Source of the DNA: Tropicibacter sp. Alg240-R139
Lineage (GTDB): Bacteria; Pseudomonadota; Alphaproteobacteria; Rhodobacterales; Rhodobacteraceae
Length of the DNA stretch: 64,000 bases
NCBI RefSeq assembly: GCF_900537075.1
Contig: NZ_UNRA01000002.1
Location: 124,001-188,000 of the forward strand
Reading direction: 5' to 3'
Made by a program: the position numbers and the translations under genes. Positions 36,260 to 45,998 of the stretch are shown here, in pieces. Below the pieces are notes generated by a model. It saw only the letters and a list, made by a program, of their open reading frames with translations. It searched no databases and was not told where the DNA came from. Numbering within the stretch: position 1 is the stretch's first letter; the number at the start of each line of letters is the position of its first letter.

Positions 36260-36801
36260 GTCAAGGTCCCCTTGGGTTCTGGTCCATATTCGTTGTCCCC
36301 GGGTTCCGAAGGCGTGGTGCCCCAAAGAATGATCACGACAAAGGCCAGTATCGACAGAATAGACTGCGGTAGACCGGTTAAGAACCCGAGTACTAAAGCT
36401 AGGCTCAGGGAAACTGTTGCGATCAGGGCAACCAAACCAGACAGAATGAGGCCACAAAAAAAGGCAAGAAATATCGCCAGCCATGCATACCAACCCGGAT
36501 AGCCAATATCGTGCACGCGGCGTGTCAGCATGAAGCTGAAGGGAAACACGGCAAACACAGCCACGATCAAACTTGCTGTTCGTGGGCCATAGGACGTCAC
36601 ATTCGAAATCTGTGTCGTTTCTTCACCGGTAACCAAGTTCGTGGTTGTGGTGATGTTTTGATAAGTTACTGGCCCAAGTACCTGAAGGTCATAAAGCAGC
36701 GCGCAAACCAAAAGCCCAAGGATGGGCGCCGCGTAAAGCCAATATTCCGAGCGGGAAGCCCGCCCGGAAAAACGAAGTACACTTTGGCGACTGGCTTGCA
36801 T
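36256..36801 (-). CDS. DUF805 membrane protein B
   Basis: A 181-residue DUF805 protein: LRFSGRASRSEYWLYAAPILGLLVCALLYD, later FPFSFMLTRRVHDIGYPGWYAW and the ending PGDNEYGPEPKG. About five hydrophobic segments. Similar in layout to DUF805 protein A but diverged, and visibly AT-richer than sucD and sucA. It follows sucD by 21 bp. Family function unknown. Confidence 0.87.
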   Translation of the reverse strand: MQASRQSVLRFSGRASRSEYWLYAAPILGLLVCALLYDLQVLGPVTYQNITTTTNLVTGEETTQISNVTSYGPRTASLIVAVFAVFPFSFMLTRRVHDIGYPGWYAWLAIFLAFFCGLILSGLVALIATVSLSLALVLGFLTGLPQSILSILAFVVIILWGTTPSEPGDNEYGPEPKGTLT

Positions 36802-36822
36802 GGCTGCTTTACTCAGTTTTCT

Positions 36823-37704
36823 TTAGCCGATGGCCTTCAGCACGGCCTCGCCCAGACCGGCGGGGCTGTCTGCCACGACGATACCAGCCGATTTCATGGC
36901 TTCGATCTTGTCCTCGGCACCACCTTTGCCACCGGCAACAATCGCGCCGGCGTGGCCCATGCGTCGGCCCGGAGGCGCTGTGCGGCCCGCGATGAAACCA
37001 GCGGTCGGTTTCCAACGGCCTTTTTTGCGCTCGCCCGCCAGGAATTCGGCGGCTTCTTCTTCTGCCGAGCCACCGATTTCACCGATCATGATGATCGATT
37101 GGGTTTCGTCATCGTCCAGGAACATGTCCAGCACGTCGATATGCTCGGTGCCCTTGATCGGGTCGCCGCCGATGCCAACAGCCGTGGACTGACCCAGACC
37201 GATGTCGCTGGTCTGTTTCACAGCCTCATACGTCAGGGTGCCCGAACGCGACACAACGCCGACCGAGCCGCGCTGGTGGATGTGGCCGGGCATGATGCCG
37301 ATCTTGCAGGCGTCGGGCGTGATGACACCGGGGCAGTTCGGGCCGATCAGGCGGCTTGCGGACCCTTCGAGGGCGCGCTGCACCTTCATCATGTCCAGAA
37401 CCGGGATGCCTTCGGTGATGCAGACGATCAGCTCCATCTCGGCATCAATCGCTTCCAGGATCGAATCTGCCGCGAAGGGGGGCGGCACATAGATGACCGA
37501 GGCGTTCGCTTCGGTCACGTGCTTGGCTTCGTGGACCGAGTTGAAGACGGGCAGGCCAAGGTGCTCAGAGCCGCCTTTGCCGGGTGTCACGCCGCCAACC
37601 ATCTTGGTGCCGTAGGCGATGGCCTGTTCAGAGTGGAATGTCCCCTGCGAGCCGGTCAGGCCCTGACAGATGACTTTGGTGTTTTCGTCGATGAGGACTG
37701 CCAT
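36823..37704 (-). CDS. sucD: Succinyl-CoA synthetase alpha subunit
   Basis: A 293-residue protein. The CoA-binding Rossmann part starts [27 protein letters not shown], with [26 protein letters not shown], and the phosphorylated His in [10 protein letters not shown] near residue 248. With SucC it makes succinate and nucleoside triphosphate from succinyl-CoA. Unusually, a 104-residue gene separates it from sucC. Confidence 0.97.
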   Translation of the reverse strand: MAVLIDENTKVICQGLTGSQGTFHSEQAIAYGTKMVGGVTPGKGGSEHLGLPVFNSVHEAKHVTEANASVIYVPPPFAADSILEAIDAEMELIVCITEGIPVLDMMKVQRALEGSASRLIGPNCPGVITPDACKIGIMPGHIHQRGSVGVVSRSGTLTYEAVKQTSDIGLGQSTAVGIGGDPIKGTEHIDVLDMFLDDDETQSIIMIGEIGGSAEEEAAEFLAGERKKGRWKPTAGFIAGRTAPPGRRMGHAGAIVAGGKGGAEDKIEAMKSAGIVVADSPAGLGEAVLKAIG

Positions 37705-37715
37705 TTGGCGTTCTC

Positions 37716-38030
37716 CTATTTAGATGCGACGTAGATTGAACGAGGACCAGTTTGTTCGATAGTGATCCTCGTTCCTTCTTTCGCGTTGATTTCCTCAAAA
37801 AACTCACGAACAGCGGATCTATCGCGAAGAATCATTTTGTCTCCCGCGATGTCAGTGTCGATTGAGCGGCCATTGCTGAATGTTACGTTCAGGCTTTCGG
37901 CTGCGACTTCCGCTGAATTGGAGCCTCCTATAACCTCGTTCGGAAGCCAAGGCATTCCATGGAGGTAGAAATGGTGGTTTCTAACATTACCGCCACTCAG
38001 TTCTAGGATGGCTCCGCAAAGAGTTTTCAT
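37716..38030 (-). CDS. Unknown 104-residue protein inserted between sucC and sucD
   Basis: A soluble, mixed alpha/beta protein, starting [20 protein letters not shown] and ending [18 protein letters not shown], with no recognised domain. ATG 38030 overlaps the sucC stop (TAATG), so it is translated with sucC. The DNA is clearly AT-richer than both flanking suc genes, a sign of recent arrival. Function unknown. Confidence 0.65.
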   Translation of the reverse strand: MKTLCGAILELSGGNVRNHHFYLHGMPWLPNEVIGGSNSAEVAAESLNVTFSNGRSIDTDIAGDKMILRDRSAVREFFEEINAKEGTRITIEQTGPRSIYVASK

Positions 38031-39223
38031 TAACCCTTAACCGCCTTAACGATCTTCTCGGCACCATCCGACAGGTTGTCGGCTGCGATCACGTCCAGAC
38101 CAGAGGTGTTGATGATCTCTTTGCCGGCTTCCACGTTGGTGCCTTCAAGGCGCACAACCAGCGGAACCTTCAGGCCGACCTCTTTCACCGCGGCGACAAC
38201 GCCCTCGGCAATCACATCACAACGCATGATGCCGCCAAAGATGTTCACCAGGATGCCTTTGACCTGCGGGTCCGAGGTGATGATTTTGAACGCTTCGGTC
38301 ACTTTCTCTTTGGTCGCACCGCCACCTACGTCGAGGAAGTTGGCAGGCTCGGCCCCATACAGCTTGATGATGTCCATGGTGGCCATCGCCAGACCGGCAC
38401 CGTTCACCATGCAACCGATCTCGCCGTCCAGCGCGATGTAGTTCAGGTCGTATTTCGACGCTTCCAGCTCTTTGCTGTCTTCTTCGGTCACGTCGCGCAG
38501 CTCGGCGATGTCCGCGTGGCGGTACATGGCGTTGCCGTCAAAGCTGACCTTGGCATCCAGCACTTTCAGATCGCCGCTATCGGAAACGATCAGCGGGTTG
38601 ATCTCCAGCATCTCCATGTCCTTCTCGACGAAGGCGGTATAAAGCTGGCCCATCAGTTTGACGCACTGCTTGACCTGTGCACCGGTCAGACCCAGCGAAA
38701 ATGCGATGCGGCGGCCGTGATAGGCCTGATAGCCGGTCGCGGGATCAACGCTGAAGCTCAGGATCTTTTCCGGGGTCGAGGCTGCAACTTCTTCGATGTC
38801 CATGCCGCCCTCGGTCGAGCAGACAAACGAAATGCGCGAGGTCTGGCGATCCACCAGCAGCGCTAAGTACAGCTCTGTCTCGATGCCGGAACCGGCTTCG
38901 ATGTAGATGCGGTTGACCTGCTTGCCGACCGGACCGGTCTGATGCGTGACCAATGTGCGGCCCAGCATCTTCTTGGCTTCCTCAGCCGCTTCTTCGACCG
39001 ATTTGGTCAGGCGCACGCCGCCTTTTTCACCAGCGTCGGCCTCTTTGAAAGAGCCCTTGCCGCGTCCACCTGCGTGGATCTGTGCTTTGACGACCCAAAG
39101 CGGTCCGTCCAGTTCACCGGCTGCGGTTTTGGCGTCTTCGGCCTTCAACACAACGCGGCCGTCCGATACAGGGGCCCCGTACGTGCGAAGAAGGGCCTTG
39201 GCCTGGTATTCGTGGATGTTCAT
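38030..39223 (-). CDS. sucC: Succinyl-CoA synthetase beta subunit
   Basis: A 397-residue ATP-grasp protein of standard length. It opens [21 protein letters not shown], has [16 protein letters not shown] for nucleotide binding, EINPLIV, and the C-terminal [17 protein letters not shown] and VVRLEGTN of the CoA-ligase part. First gene of the suc operon; the operators at 39333-39363 lie about 110 bp upstream of its ATG. Confidence 0.97.
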   Translation of the reverse strand: MNIHEYQAKALLRTYGAPVSDGRVVLKAEDAKTAAGELDGPLWVVKAQIHAGGRGKGSFKEADAGEKGGVRLTKSVEEAAEEAKKMLGRTLVTHQTGPVGKQVNRIYIEAGSGIETELYLALLVDRQTSRISFVCSTEGGMDIEEVAASTPEKILSFSVDPATGYQAYHGRRIAFSLGLTGAQVKQCVKLMGQLYTAFVEKDMEMLEINPLIVSDSGDLKVLDAKVSFDGNAMYRHADIAELRDVTEEDSKELEASKYDLNYIALDGEIGCMVNGAGLAMATMDIIKLYGAEPANFLDVGGGATKEKVTEAFKIITSDPQVKGILVNIFGGIMRCDVIAEGVVAAVKEVGLKVPLVVRLEGTNVEAGKEIINTSGLDVIAADNLSDGAEKIVKAVKG

Positions 39224-39332
39224 TTGAAACTGTCCCGTCTGACTACGATTGCTATGATATAGGGGTGTGTACCCCCTTATGTTAAAGGGTTTTTTGACAT
39301 GGCACGGGAATTTGATGAAGATTTTTACTATT

Positions 39333-39363
39333 TGTGATCACACTGATCTGACGTGTGATCACA
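39333..39363. promoter_or_regulatory. Tandem TGTGATCACA operators of the suc operon
   Basis: Two identical perfect 10-bp palindromes, TGTGATCACA, at 39333-39342 and 39354-39363, with starts 21 bp apart (two helical turns). The same pair with the same pitch precedes sdhC. The region 39224-39553 otherwise holds the suc leader, a small GGGGT/ACCCC hairpin near 39266 and room for the glycosyltransferase promoter. The cognate regulator is not known to me. Confidence 0.85.
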
Positions 39364-39553
39364 AGGTGGCGAATCGCAGTCCCAATCCATGCGCAGGCTC
39401 GAATGCGACCGGTTAATGACGGGTTTCGACAGTGCCGATATGGTCACAGCGCAGCCCGACCGCCAGATCATCCCTTGCGGCTCGCTTGATCCCAGTTCGC
39501 GTCAAAGTTAACCTTCCATCAAGGTTCTTCTGTCACATGCGCGGAGTTTTCGG

Positions 39554-40681
39554 GTGTTTTTCAAATCCCCCCCAATGGACAAGGCAAGTTGGGGTGTGGT
39601 TTGTACCTGTGCCGAGCCGACGCCCCTGATAGTGGCCTTTGTCGCGCACCACCTCGAGATGGGCGCACATCGTGTCTATCTGTTCCTAGATCAACCCGAC
39701 CCGGAATTGCACGAAGTGCTGGCCGATGTGCGCGGCTGTGAAATCATCGACTGCGATGAGGCCTATTGGCAAGGCGCGGTCAACGGTCCCCAACCAGGGG
39801 CCACGGAAAAACGCCAGATCATCAACGCCACAAACGCCTATCTCCGGGCCGAGGTCGACTGGCTGGCGCATGTGGACGCCGACGAGTTTTTACAAAGCGA
39901 CACCGAACTGGCTCGATATTTGGGCGCGGTGCCTGAAGGAGTGGATTTTATCGCGGTGCCCAATGTCGAGCGTGTTTTTGAAAGCACCATGCCGCAAAAG
40001 CGCCTTTTCGATGGGATCATGCGATGCCCCTTGCCGCGCGGTTGGATTGATCAGGATTTGATCTTTGCGGATGAGGTCACACCCTACCTGCGCCGCGGGC
40101 TGCCAGCGCACAGTTCTGGCAAATCCATCATGCGCACCGGCGTTGGGCTGGTCCCTGGTATCCATTCTCCGCGTCCGTCGCGCGACATGGAACGGCGTGC
40201 AAACGCCATCGCAGCGGCCAGCGTCAATGTCTTCCACTACGATGGTGTGACGGGGTTGCATTGGGTGATGAAGCTACGCCGCCTGTATTTCAACCAAAAG
40301 GATCGGATCGGGAAAAAAAGTTCATTTGGCACTCCGCGTGGCGAGCAACTGAATTACGTGATCGAAAAAGAGGGAGAGTTTGATGCCTTGTTCGACCTGC
40401 ATCAGACGCTCAAGACGCTCCATTCCGATGACATCGAACGCCTGGATATGCTGGGCCTGATCTGCCGGGGGCAGATCGACCCCTTAGGCGCGGTTGACCG
40501 ACTGGGGTTGAGCAACCGCATCGACATGTCGGTGTCAGGTTTCGATGTCCGACTGGGGCGTTGGCAGGAAGATCTGCCAGATCAGCGCAAACGCTGGTAT
40601 CGCCTAAGCCGCAGGTCGGCCAAATCCGTCGAAAAGGCGGACCCCGGCAACGCAGAGCCTGAAAGCCTGACGCAAACATGA
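39554..40681 (+). CDS. Glycosyltransferase family 2-like protein
   Basis: A 375-residue cytosolic protein from GTG 39554. It begins SWGVVCTCAEPTPLIVAFVAHHLEMGAHRVYLFLDQ, with a DXD-type motif in DWLAHVDADEFL (about 106-117). This resembles the GT2/GT92-like proteins that are widespread in roseobacter surface-polysaccharide loci. Donor and acceptor are unknown. Ends at a bidirectional terminator shared with mdh. No other polysaccharide gene is nearby. Confidence 0.82.
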   Translation: MFFKSPPMDKASWGVVCTCAEPTPLIVAFVAHHLEMGAHRVYLFLDQPDPELHEVLADVRGCEIIDCDEAYWQGAVNGPQPGATEKRQIINATNAYLRAEVDWLAHVDADEFLQSDTELARYLGAVPEGVDFIAVPNVERVFESTMPQKRLFDGIMRCPLPRGWIDQDLIFADEVTPYLRRGLPAHSSGKSIMRTGVGLVPGIHSPRPSRDMERRANAIAAASVNVFHYDGVTGLHWVMKLRRLYFNQKDRIGKKSSFGTPRGEQLNYVIEKEGEFDALFDLHQTLKTLHSDDIERLDMLGLICRGQIDPLGAVDRLGLSNRIDMSVSGFDVRLGRWQEDLPDQRKRWYRLSRRSAKSVEKADPGNAEPESLTQT

Positions 40682-40682
40682 A

Positions 40683-40712
40683 AAAGGCCGGGTGATCATC
40701 ACCCGGCCTTTC
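40683..40712. terminator. Bidirectional terminator between glycosyltransferase and mdh
   Basis: AAAGGCCGGGTGAT and its exact complement form a 14-bp stem with almost no loop. A's precede and T's follow, so it can work on both strands. It lies immediately after the glycosyltransferase stop and 23 bp from the mdh stop. Confidence 0.9.
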
Positions 40713-40734
40713 AAATTCTGCAGGTCTGGGCCAA

Positions 40735-41742
<1,008 letters not shown>

Positions 41743-41857
41743 CTAATGCGTCACCGCGCAAGGGTTCTGCGACGCGGCATGCTATCGCATACAGGGTGTC
41801 GCACCCGGTTTGGGTGCGCTAACGTGCAACGGAATAAGGGGGATTGGGGTCGCGAGC

Positions 41858-42601
41858 GTGCTGGAATTCAATTTTCTGTTTTTTGCCGTGGCGATCCCGG
41901 CAACGGTGTTTGCGGGCATTTCCAAGGGCGGCTTTGGTTCGGGCGTGGCCTTTGCGTCCTCTTCGATTCTGGCGCTGATCCTCACACCCACTCAGGCGCT
42001 GGCCTTGATGCTGCCCCTTCTGATGCTGATCGACGTGGCGACCTTGCGCCCCTATTGGCGCCGATGGAGCTGGCCGGACGCCCGCGTGCTGATCATCGGG
42101 GGTATACCGGGTGTACTTCTGGGAATCTGGCTGTTCCAGATCACAAATGACGACATTTTGCGCCTGCTAATCGGGGGGATATCGCTGGCCTTCGTTGCTT
42201 GGCAAATGGTGCATCGCCCTCAAGTGTCACACCGGTTGCCCGCTTCTATCGGGGCTCTGGCTGGAATCGTGGCGGGCTTCACGAGCTTTGTTAGCCATGC
42301 AGGCGGGCCGCCCGCCGCCGTCTACCTGCTGTCGCAACACCTGACCAAGACCCAGTTTCAGGCCACAACAGTGTTGCTTTTCTGGGTCATCAATATCGCC
42401 AAGGTCATCCCCTACGCCTGGCTTGGCCTCTTCACAATGCAAACCATGCTGGCCAACCTGATGTTGGCCCCTTTTGCATTGTTAGGGGCGTGGCTGGGGG
42501 TTAAGGCGCACCACTTGGTTTCGGAGCGGTTGTTCTTTGGTGTCACTTACGTCCTGCTGACGGTCACAGGCTGCAAGCTCATCTGGGACGCGTTGATTTG
42601 A
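41858..42601 (+). CDS. TauE/SafE-family membrane transporter
   Basis: About 247 residues with some seven to eight membrane helices. The family hallmark GFTSFVSHAGGPPAAVYLL lies near residues 132-150, and the N-terminal GISKGGFGSGVAFASS matches too. These are thought to export sulfite or organosulfonates or other anions. GTG 41858 (VLEFNFLFFAVAIPATV) is chosen because the frame upstream is not membrane-like. Substrate inferred only. Confidence 0.85.
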   Translation: MLEFNFLFFAVAIPATVFAGISKGGFGSGVAFASSSILALILTPTQALALMLPLLMLIDVATLRPYWRRWSWPDARVLIIGGIPGVLLGIWLFQITNDDILRLLIGGISLAFVAWQMVHRPQVSHRLPASIGALAGIVAGFTSFVSHAGGPPAAVYLLSQHLTKTQFQATTVLLFWVINIAKVIPYAWLGLFTMQTMLANLMLAPFALLGAWLGVKAHHLVSERLFFGVTYVLLTVTGCKLIWDALI

Positions 42602-42609
42602 CCGCAATA

Positions 42610-42656
42610 CAAAAAGGCCGCTTGCTCTCCGAGGGAAAGAGAGAGCAAACGGCCCA
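42610..42656 (-). terminator. Rho-independent terminator of the small exported protein gene
   Basis: On the minus strand GGCCGTTTGCTCTC pairs with GAGAGCAAGCGGCC and is followed by TTTTTG. It lies 24 bp beyond the stop of the 42681 gene and just after the convergent TauE gene. Confidence 0.85.
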
Positions 42657-42680
42657 TGGCCTGATCCTGCTCGACAGGCT

Positions 42681-43007
42681 TCAGGCGTCGTTACCTTTGG
42701 CGGGTAGGGCCTCGGCCAGTGTTTCGAACGATTGCCCGGATGCCACCAGGCACGTCAGCCCACTTGGCATGGTCACCGTGATCGTCCAACTGCCGGTCTC
42801 GTGCGAGGCAAACACCTCGACCACCGACCCTTGCGCGGCCAAACCGATGCTCTGCCGGGTTTCGCCGTATTTCTCGGCCAGCCGTTCCAGAACCGCCGGG
42901 CGCGGTGCGCAATTTTGCCCTGCTGCCTGGGTCTGCGCGTTGACCGACTGGGCGGCCAGAACCATAACACCCAATCCCATCGTGAGTTTGAACATTGTCT
43001 TCATCAT
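42681..43007 (-). CDS. Small exported protein of unknown function
   Basis: A 108-residue protein with a signal peptide (KTMFKLTMGLGVMVLAAQSVNA, cleavage probably after NAQ) and a soluble part with two cysteines (CAPRP and LTCLVASG), likely one disulfide. It includes LERLAEKYGETRQSIGLA and SWTITVTMPSGLTCLVASG, a pattern seen in small roseobacter periplasmic proteins. Function unknown. Own terminator downstream. Confidence 0.8.
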   Translation of the reverse strand: MMKTMFKLTMGLGVMVLAAQSVNAQTQAAGQNCAPRPAVLERLAEKYGETRQSIGLAAQGSVVEVFASHETGSWTITVTMPSGLTCLVASGQSFETLAEALPAKGNDA

Positions 43008-43101
43008 GACATTTCCCCTTTGCTGCGAAGTCGACCTTCTCCCGTCGATGCCACGGTGAGGCGGCTTGAAAAGACGAGTGTCGGAGGGGGCGCTCTTGTC
43101 G

Positions 43102-43233
43102 TCAGGTGTTCTGATCTTGTGGCGTTTCGTCTCCGATCCAATGCAGGAAATCCTGCGACAACTGTGCTGAAAACAGGTTAACGAACCGTTCGCCCAAGGC
43201 GTTCAGAGCCAACATTGCGTGATTATGCTGCAT
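43102..43233 (-). CDS. Possible 43-residue protein
   Basis: A frame starting at ATG 43233, behind AAGGGGGAAT, encodes MQHNHAMLALNALGERFVNL and ends DETPQDQNT. Length, ribosome site and amphipathic start look plausible. However, its ATG falls inside the 14-mer motif shared with the ecm/plsB and ccr upstream regions, where no such frame exists, so it may be chance. The rest of 43008-43311 should hold the mcl2 promoter. Confidence 0.3.
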   Translation of the reverse strand: MQHNHAMLALNALGERFVNLFSAQLSQDFLHWIGDETPQDQNT

Positions 43234-43241
43234 TGCGGCGA
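43228..43241 (+). promoter_or_regulatory. Ethylmalonyl-CoA pathway motif upstream of mcl2
   Basis: CTGCATTGCGGCGA, identical to the motif between ecm and plsB (59545) and one base from that before ccr (61079). It lies 70 bp before the mcl2 start codon. Its CTGC-N3-GCGG part is one base from the CTGC-N3-GCAG sites described for PhaR. The binding factor is unproven. Confidence 0.65.
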
Positions 43242-43311
43242 TTCCCCCTTGAACTTTCCGCCTAAAAATGCCCCTGTCCGCGCAACTTTCTTTCGCACGA
43301 GGTTTCCCGCC

Positions 43312-44166
43312 ATGGACGCACGTCAACGCCCCTACCGCTCGGTTCTCTACATTCCCGGCTCGAAAGAGCGCGCTTTGGAAAAGGCCAAAACCCTGCCTGT
43401 GGACGCGATCATCTTCGACCTCGAGGACGCCGTGTCAGTCGACGAAAAGGAAAACGCGCGCGAAACGCTGAAAGCGGCCTTGGCTGCGGGTGGCTATGGT
43501 GACCGGGTCAAGATCGTGCGTATCAACGGGTTCGACACCCCTTGGGGTCGTGACGATGCCGCCGCCGTGGCCGAGATGGACGCCGATGTGGTGCTGCTGC
43601 CCAAGGTCGGCTCGACCGATGATCTGGACGCGCTGGCCGCTGTCACCGGTGATCTGCCGATCTGGGCGATGATGGAAACCCCACGCGGGATGCTGAACGC
43701 GCCCTCAATCGCGGCCCACCCGCAGATGCAGGGCTTTGTCATGGGAACCAACGACCTGGCGAAAGAGCTGCAAACCCGTTTCCGCCCCGACCGCCTGCCG
43801 CTGCAAACTTCGCTGGGTCTGTGCCTGCTGGCCGCCAAGGCCGAGGGTCTGATCATCGTCGACGGTGTCTACAACGCGTTCAAAGACGACGAAGGCCTGC
43901 GGACTGAATGCGAACAGGGCCGCGACATGGGTTTTGACGGCAAAACCCTGATCCACCCGGCGCAGGTCGACGTGACAAACGAGGCCTTCGCCCCGTCCGA
44001 GGCCGAGATCGACCTGGCCCGCCGTCAGATCACCGCTTTTGAAGAAACCGAAGCCGCAGGTCAGGGCGTCGCCGTGGTCGACGGCAAGATTGTGGAAAAC
44101 CTGCACGTTGCAACCGCCCGTGAAATTCTGGCAAAAGCAGAAGCAATCGCAGCCTTGGCATCCTGA
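43312..44166 (+). CDS. mcl2: CitE-like CoA ester lyase, probably (3S)-malyl-CoA thioesterase
   Basis: A 284-residue HpcH/HpaI aldolase-fold protein: RSVLYIPGSKERALEKAK, DAIIFDLEDAVS with the metal acids, MMETPRGMLNAPSIA, and GFDGKTLIHPAQVDVTNEAF. In Rhodobacter sphaeroides the paralogue Mcl2 hydrolyses malyl-CoA to malate at the end of the ethylmalonyl-CoA pathway, and mcl2 and mch are separated by two small genes, as here. It is shorter than Mcl1. ATG 43312 gives the family start. First gene of a run reaching to 47889. Confidence 0.85.
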   Translation: MDARQRPYRSVLYIPGSKERALEKAKTLPVDAIIFDLEDAVSVDEKENARETLKAALAAGGYGDRVKIVRINGFDTPWGRDDAAAVAEMDADVVLLPKVGSTDDLDALAAVTGDLPIWAMMETPRGMLNAPSIAAHPQMQGFVMGTNDLAKELQTRFRPDRLPLQTSLGLCLLAAKAEGLIIVDGVYNAFKDDEGLRTECEQGRDMGFDGKTLIHPAQVDVTNEAFAPSEAEIDLARRQITAFEETEAAGQGVAVVDGKIVENLHVATAREILAKAEAIAALAS

Positions 44167-44196
44167 CAGGGCGCGAGCTAGCCGGGAGAGCAAGCA

Positions 44197-44751
44197 ATGG
44201 GTTTTGGGTTGTTGATTTTGGGTGTGGCCCTGTGGTGGGCACCGCATCTGTTGAAACGGGTCATGCCCGAACGCCGCGCTGCCATGGGCAACGCGGGACG
44301 CGGGATTGTCTCGCTCGTATTGGTCGCCTCCATCGTGCTGATGGTGATCGGCTATCGCGCCACCGACTTCATCTACGTCTGGGGCCCGCCCAGCTTCATG
44401 GTGCACATCAATAACCTGCTCGTGCTGATCGCGATCTGGATGATGAGCCCCGCAGGCCAAAAGGGACTGCTGCTCAACAAGGTCCGCCATCCGATGCTGG
44501 CAGGGTTCAAGGCCTGGGCGCTTGCACACCTGCTGGTCAACGGCGATCTGGCCTCCATCGTGCTCTTTGGCGGGTTGCTCGCATGGGCCGTTGTCGAGGT
44601 GATCGTGATCAACAAATCCGAACCCGACTGGACGCCGGGCGAACCCGGAACGCTGGCCAAAGACGCCATGTTCTTTGTCGCCTCGATCGTGTTGCTGGCC
44701 ATCATCGGCTATATCCACGGGCTTGTTGGCCCGTCCCCATTCCCCGGCTAA
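44197..44751 (+). CDS. NnrU-family membrane protein
   Basis: A 184-residue protein with five to six hydrophobic helices: ILGVALWWAPHLLKRVMPERR, later NKVRHPMLAGFKAWALAHLLVNGDLAS, the NnrU signature. NnrU was named for a role in nitric oxide metabolism and is related to steroid-isomerase-like membrane proteins. No denitrification gene is nearby, so its role here is open. It lies 30 bp behind mcl2 in the same unit. Confidence 0.88.
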   Translation: MGFGLLILGVALWWAPHLLKRVMPERRAAMGNAGRGIVSLVLVASIVLMVIGYRATDFIYVWGPPSFMVHINNLLVLIAIWMMSPAGQKGLLLNKVRHPMLAGFKAWALAHLLVNGDLASIVLFGGLLAWAVVEVIVINKSEPDWTPGEPGTLAKDAMFFVASIVLLAIIGYIHGLVGPSPFPG

Positions 44752-44763
44752 GGAGCTGACACC

Positions 44764-44970
44764 GTGACCAAACTCTATCGTCTCCTGACCGAGGAAGACA
44801 CATCCGCTTTCTGCCACAAGGTCAGCGAGGCGCTGGCAAAAGGGTGGGAGCTGTATGGCGATCCCACCTACGCCTTTGATCAAGCAAACAACGTCATGCG
44901 CTGCGGTCAGGCCGTCACCAAAGAGGTCGAGGCCGACTATGCGCCCGAGATGAAACTAGGACAGCAATGA
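44764..44970 (+). CDS. DUF1737 small protein
   Basis: A 68-residue protein from GTG 44764: LYRLLTEEDTSAFCHKVSEALAKGWELYGDPTYAFD, the DUF1737 pattern, then a short acidic tail. Family function unknown. It lies 12 bp behind nnrU and overlaps mch by 4 bp (ATGA), so it is a fixed member of the mcl2-mch unit. Confidence 0.85.
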   Translation: MTKLYRLLTEEDTSAFCHKVSEALAKGWELYGDPTYAFDQANNVMRCGQAVTKEVEADYAPEMKLGQQ

Positions 44971-45998
44971 TGGCAAAAACCAACCCCGGCCGCTTTTTCG
45001 AAGACTATTCCGTCGGTCAGGTCCTGACCCACGCGGTGCCGCGCACCGTTTCGGGCGGGGAACGTGCTCTGTATCACGCGCTCTATCCGGCGCGCCACGC
45101 GCTCTATTCCTCGGATGCTTTTGCGCAAGCCAGCGGTCTGCCTGCCAGCCCCATCGACGACCTGGCCGCGTTCCACGTGGTGTTTGGCAAAACCGTGCCG
45201 GATGTTTCCCTGAACGCGGTTGCCAACCTCGGCTACGCCGAAGGCCGCTGGCTGCTGCCGGTCTATCCCGGTGACACGCTGCGCTCGGAATCCGAGGTGA
45301 TCGGCCTCAAGCAGAACTCCAACGGCAAAACCGGGGTTGTCTATGTCCGCACTTGTGGCCTGAACCAGCGCGACGAGGTCGTGATGGAATACGTCCGCTG
45401 GGTGATGGTGCGTAAAAACAACCTGGACGCACCCGCACCAGAAACCGTTGTGCCGGACCTGACCAAGGTCGTCCCCGCTGATCAACTGGTGATCCCCGAG
45501 GGGCTGGATTTCAGCACCTACAACTTCGACCTGGCCGGTGACCCCTACCGTTGGGGCGATTACGAGGTCGGCGAGACCATCGACCATGTCGACGGTGTCA
45601 CAATCGAAGAAGCCGAGCACATGATCGCCACGCGCCTGTGGCAGAACACCGCCAAAGTACACTTCGACCTGACCTTCCGTCCCGACGGGCGGCTAATCTA
45701 TGGCGGTCACGTGATTTCGATGGCGCGGGCGCTGTCGTTCAACGGTCTGGCCAACGCACAGATGATCGTCGGCCTCAACGGCGGCGCGCACGCCAACCCG
45801 TGCTTTGCTGGCACCACCGTGAAAGCCTGGACCGAGGTGTTGGATAAAGCCGACACGCCCGCACCCGGCGTCGGTGCCATCCGCCTGCGTCTGGTCGCGA
45901 CCAAGGGCGGAGAACCGTTTGAGCTGAAAGACGAGGCTGGCAAGTACAAGCCGGACGTCCTTCTGGATCTCGACTATTGGGCGCTGATGCCACAATGA
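44967..45998 (+). CDS. mch: Mesaconyl-CoA hydratase
   Basis: A 343-residue MaoC-type double hot-dog hydratase: GRFFEDYSVGQVLTHAVPRTVSGGERALYHALYP in the first half, and EEAEHMIATRLWQNTAKVHFD with IYGGHVISMARALSFNGLANA in the second. It adds water to mesaconyl-CoA to give beta-methylmalyl-CoA in the ethylmalonyl-CoA pathway. The length and the setting next to mcl2 match the Rhodobacter enzyme. It starts with ATG ATG at 44967. Confidence 0.93.
   Translation: MMAKTNPGRFFEDYSVGQVLTHAVPRTVSGGERALYHALYPARHALYSSDAFAQASGLPASPIDDLAAFHVVFGKTVPDVSLNAVANLGYAEGRWLLPVYPGDTLRSESEVIGLKQNSNGKTGVVYVRTCGLNQRDEVVMEYVRWVMVRKNNLDAPAPETVVPDLTKVVPADQLVIPEGLDFSTYNFDLAGDPYRWGDYEVGETIDHVDGVTIEEAEHMIATRLWQNTAKVHFDLTFRPDGRLIYGGHVISMARALSFNGLANAQMIVGLNGGAHANPCFAGTTVKAWTEVLDKADTPAPGVGAIRLRLVATKGGEPFELKDEAGKYKPDVLLDLDYWALMPQ

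Noticed and set aside
39260-39300. CCCTT/AAGGG stem followed by TTTTTT on the plus strand in the suc leader
   Set aside because: Only a 5-bp stem and no plus-strand gene ends there, so a terminator is unlikely.
39333-39363. Reading the TGTGATCACA sites as CRP or FnrL boxes
   Set aside because: CRP needs six bases between TGTGA and TCACA and FnrL is TTGAT-N4-ATCAA; these sites have neither spacing.
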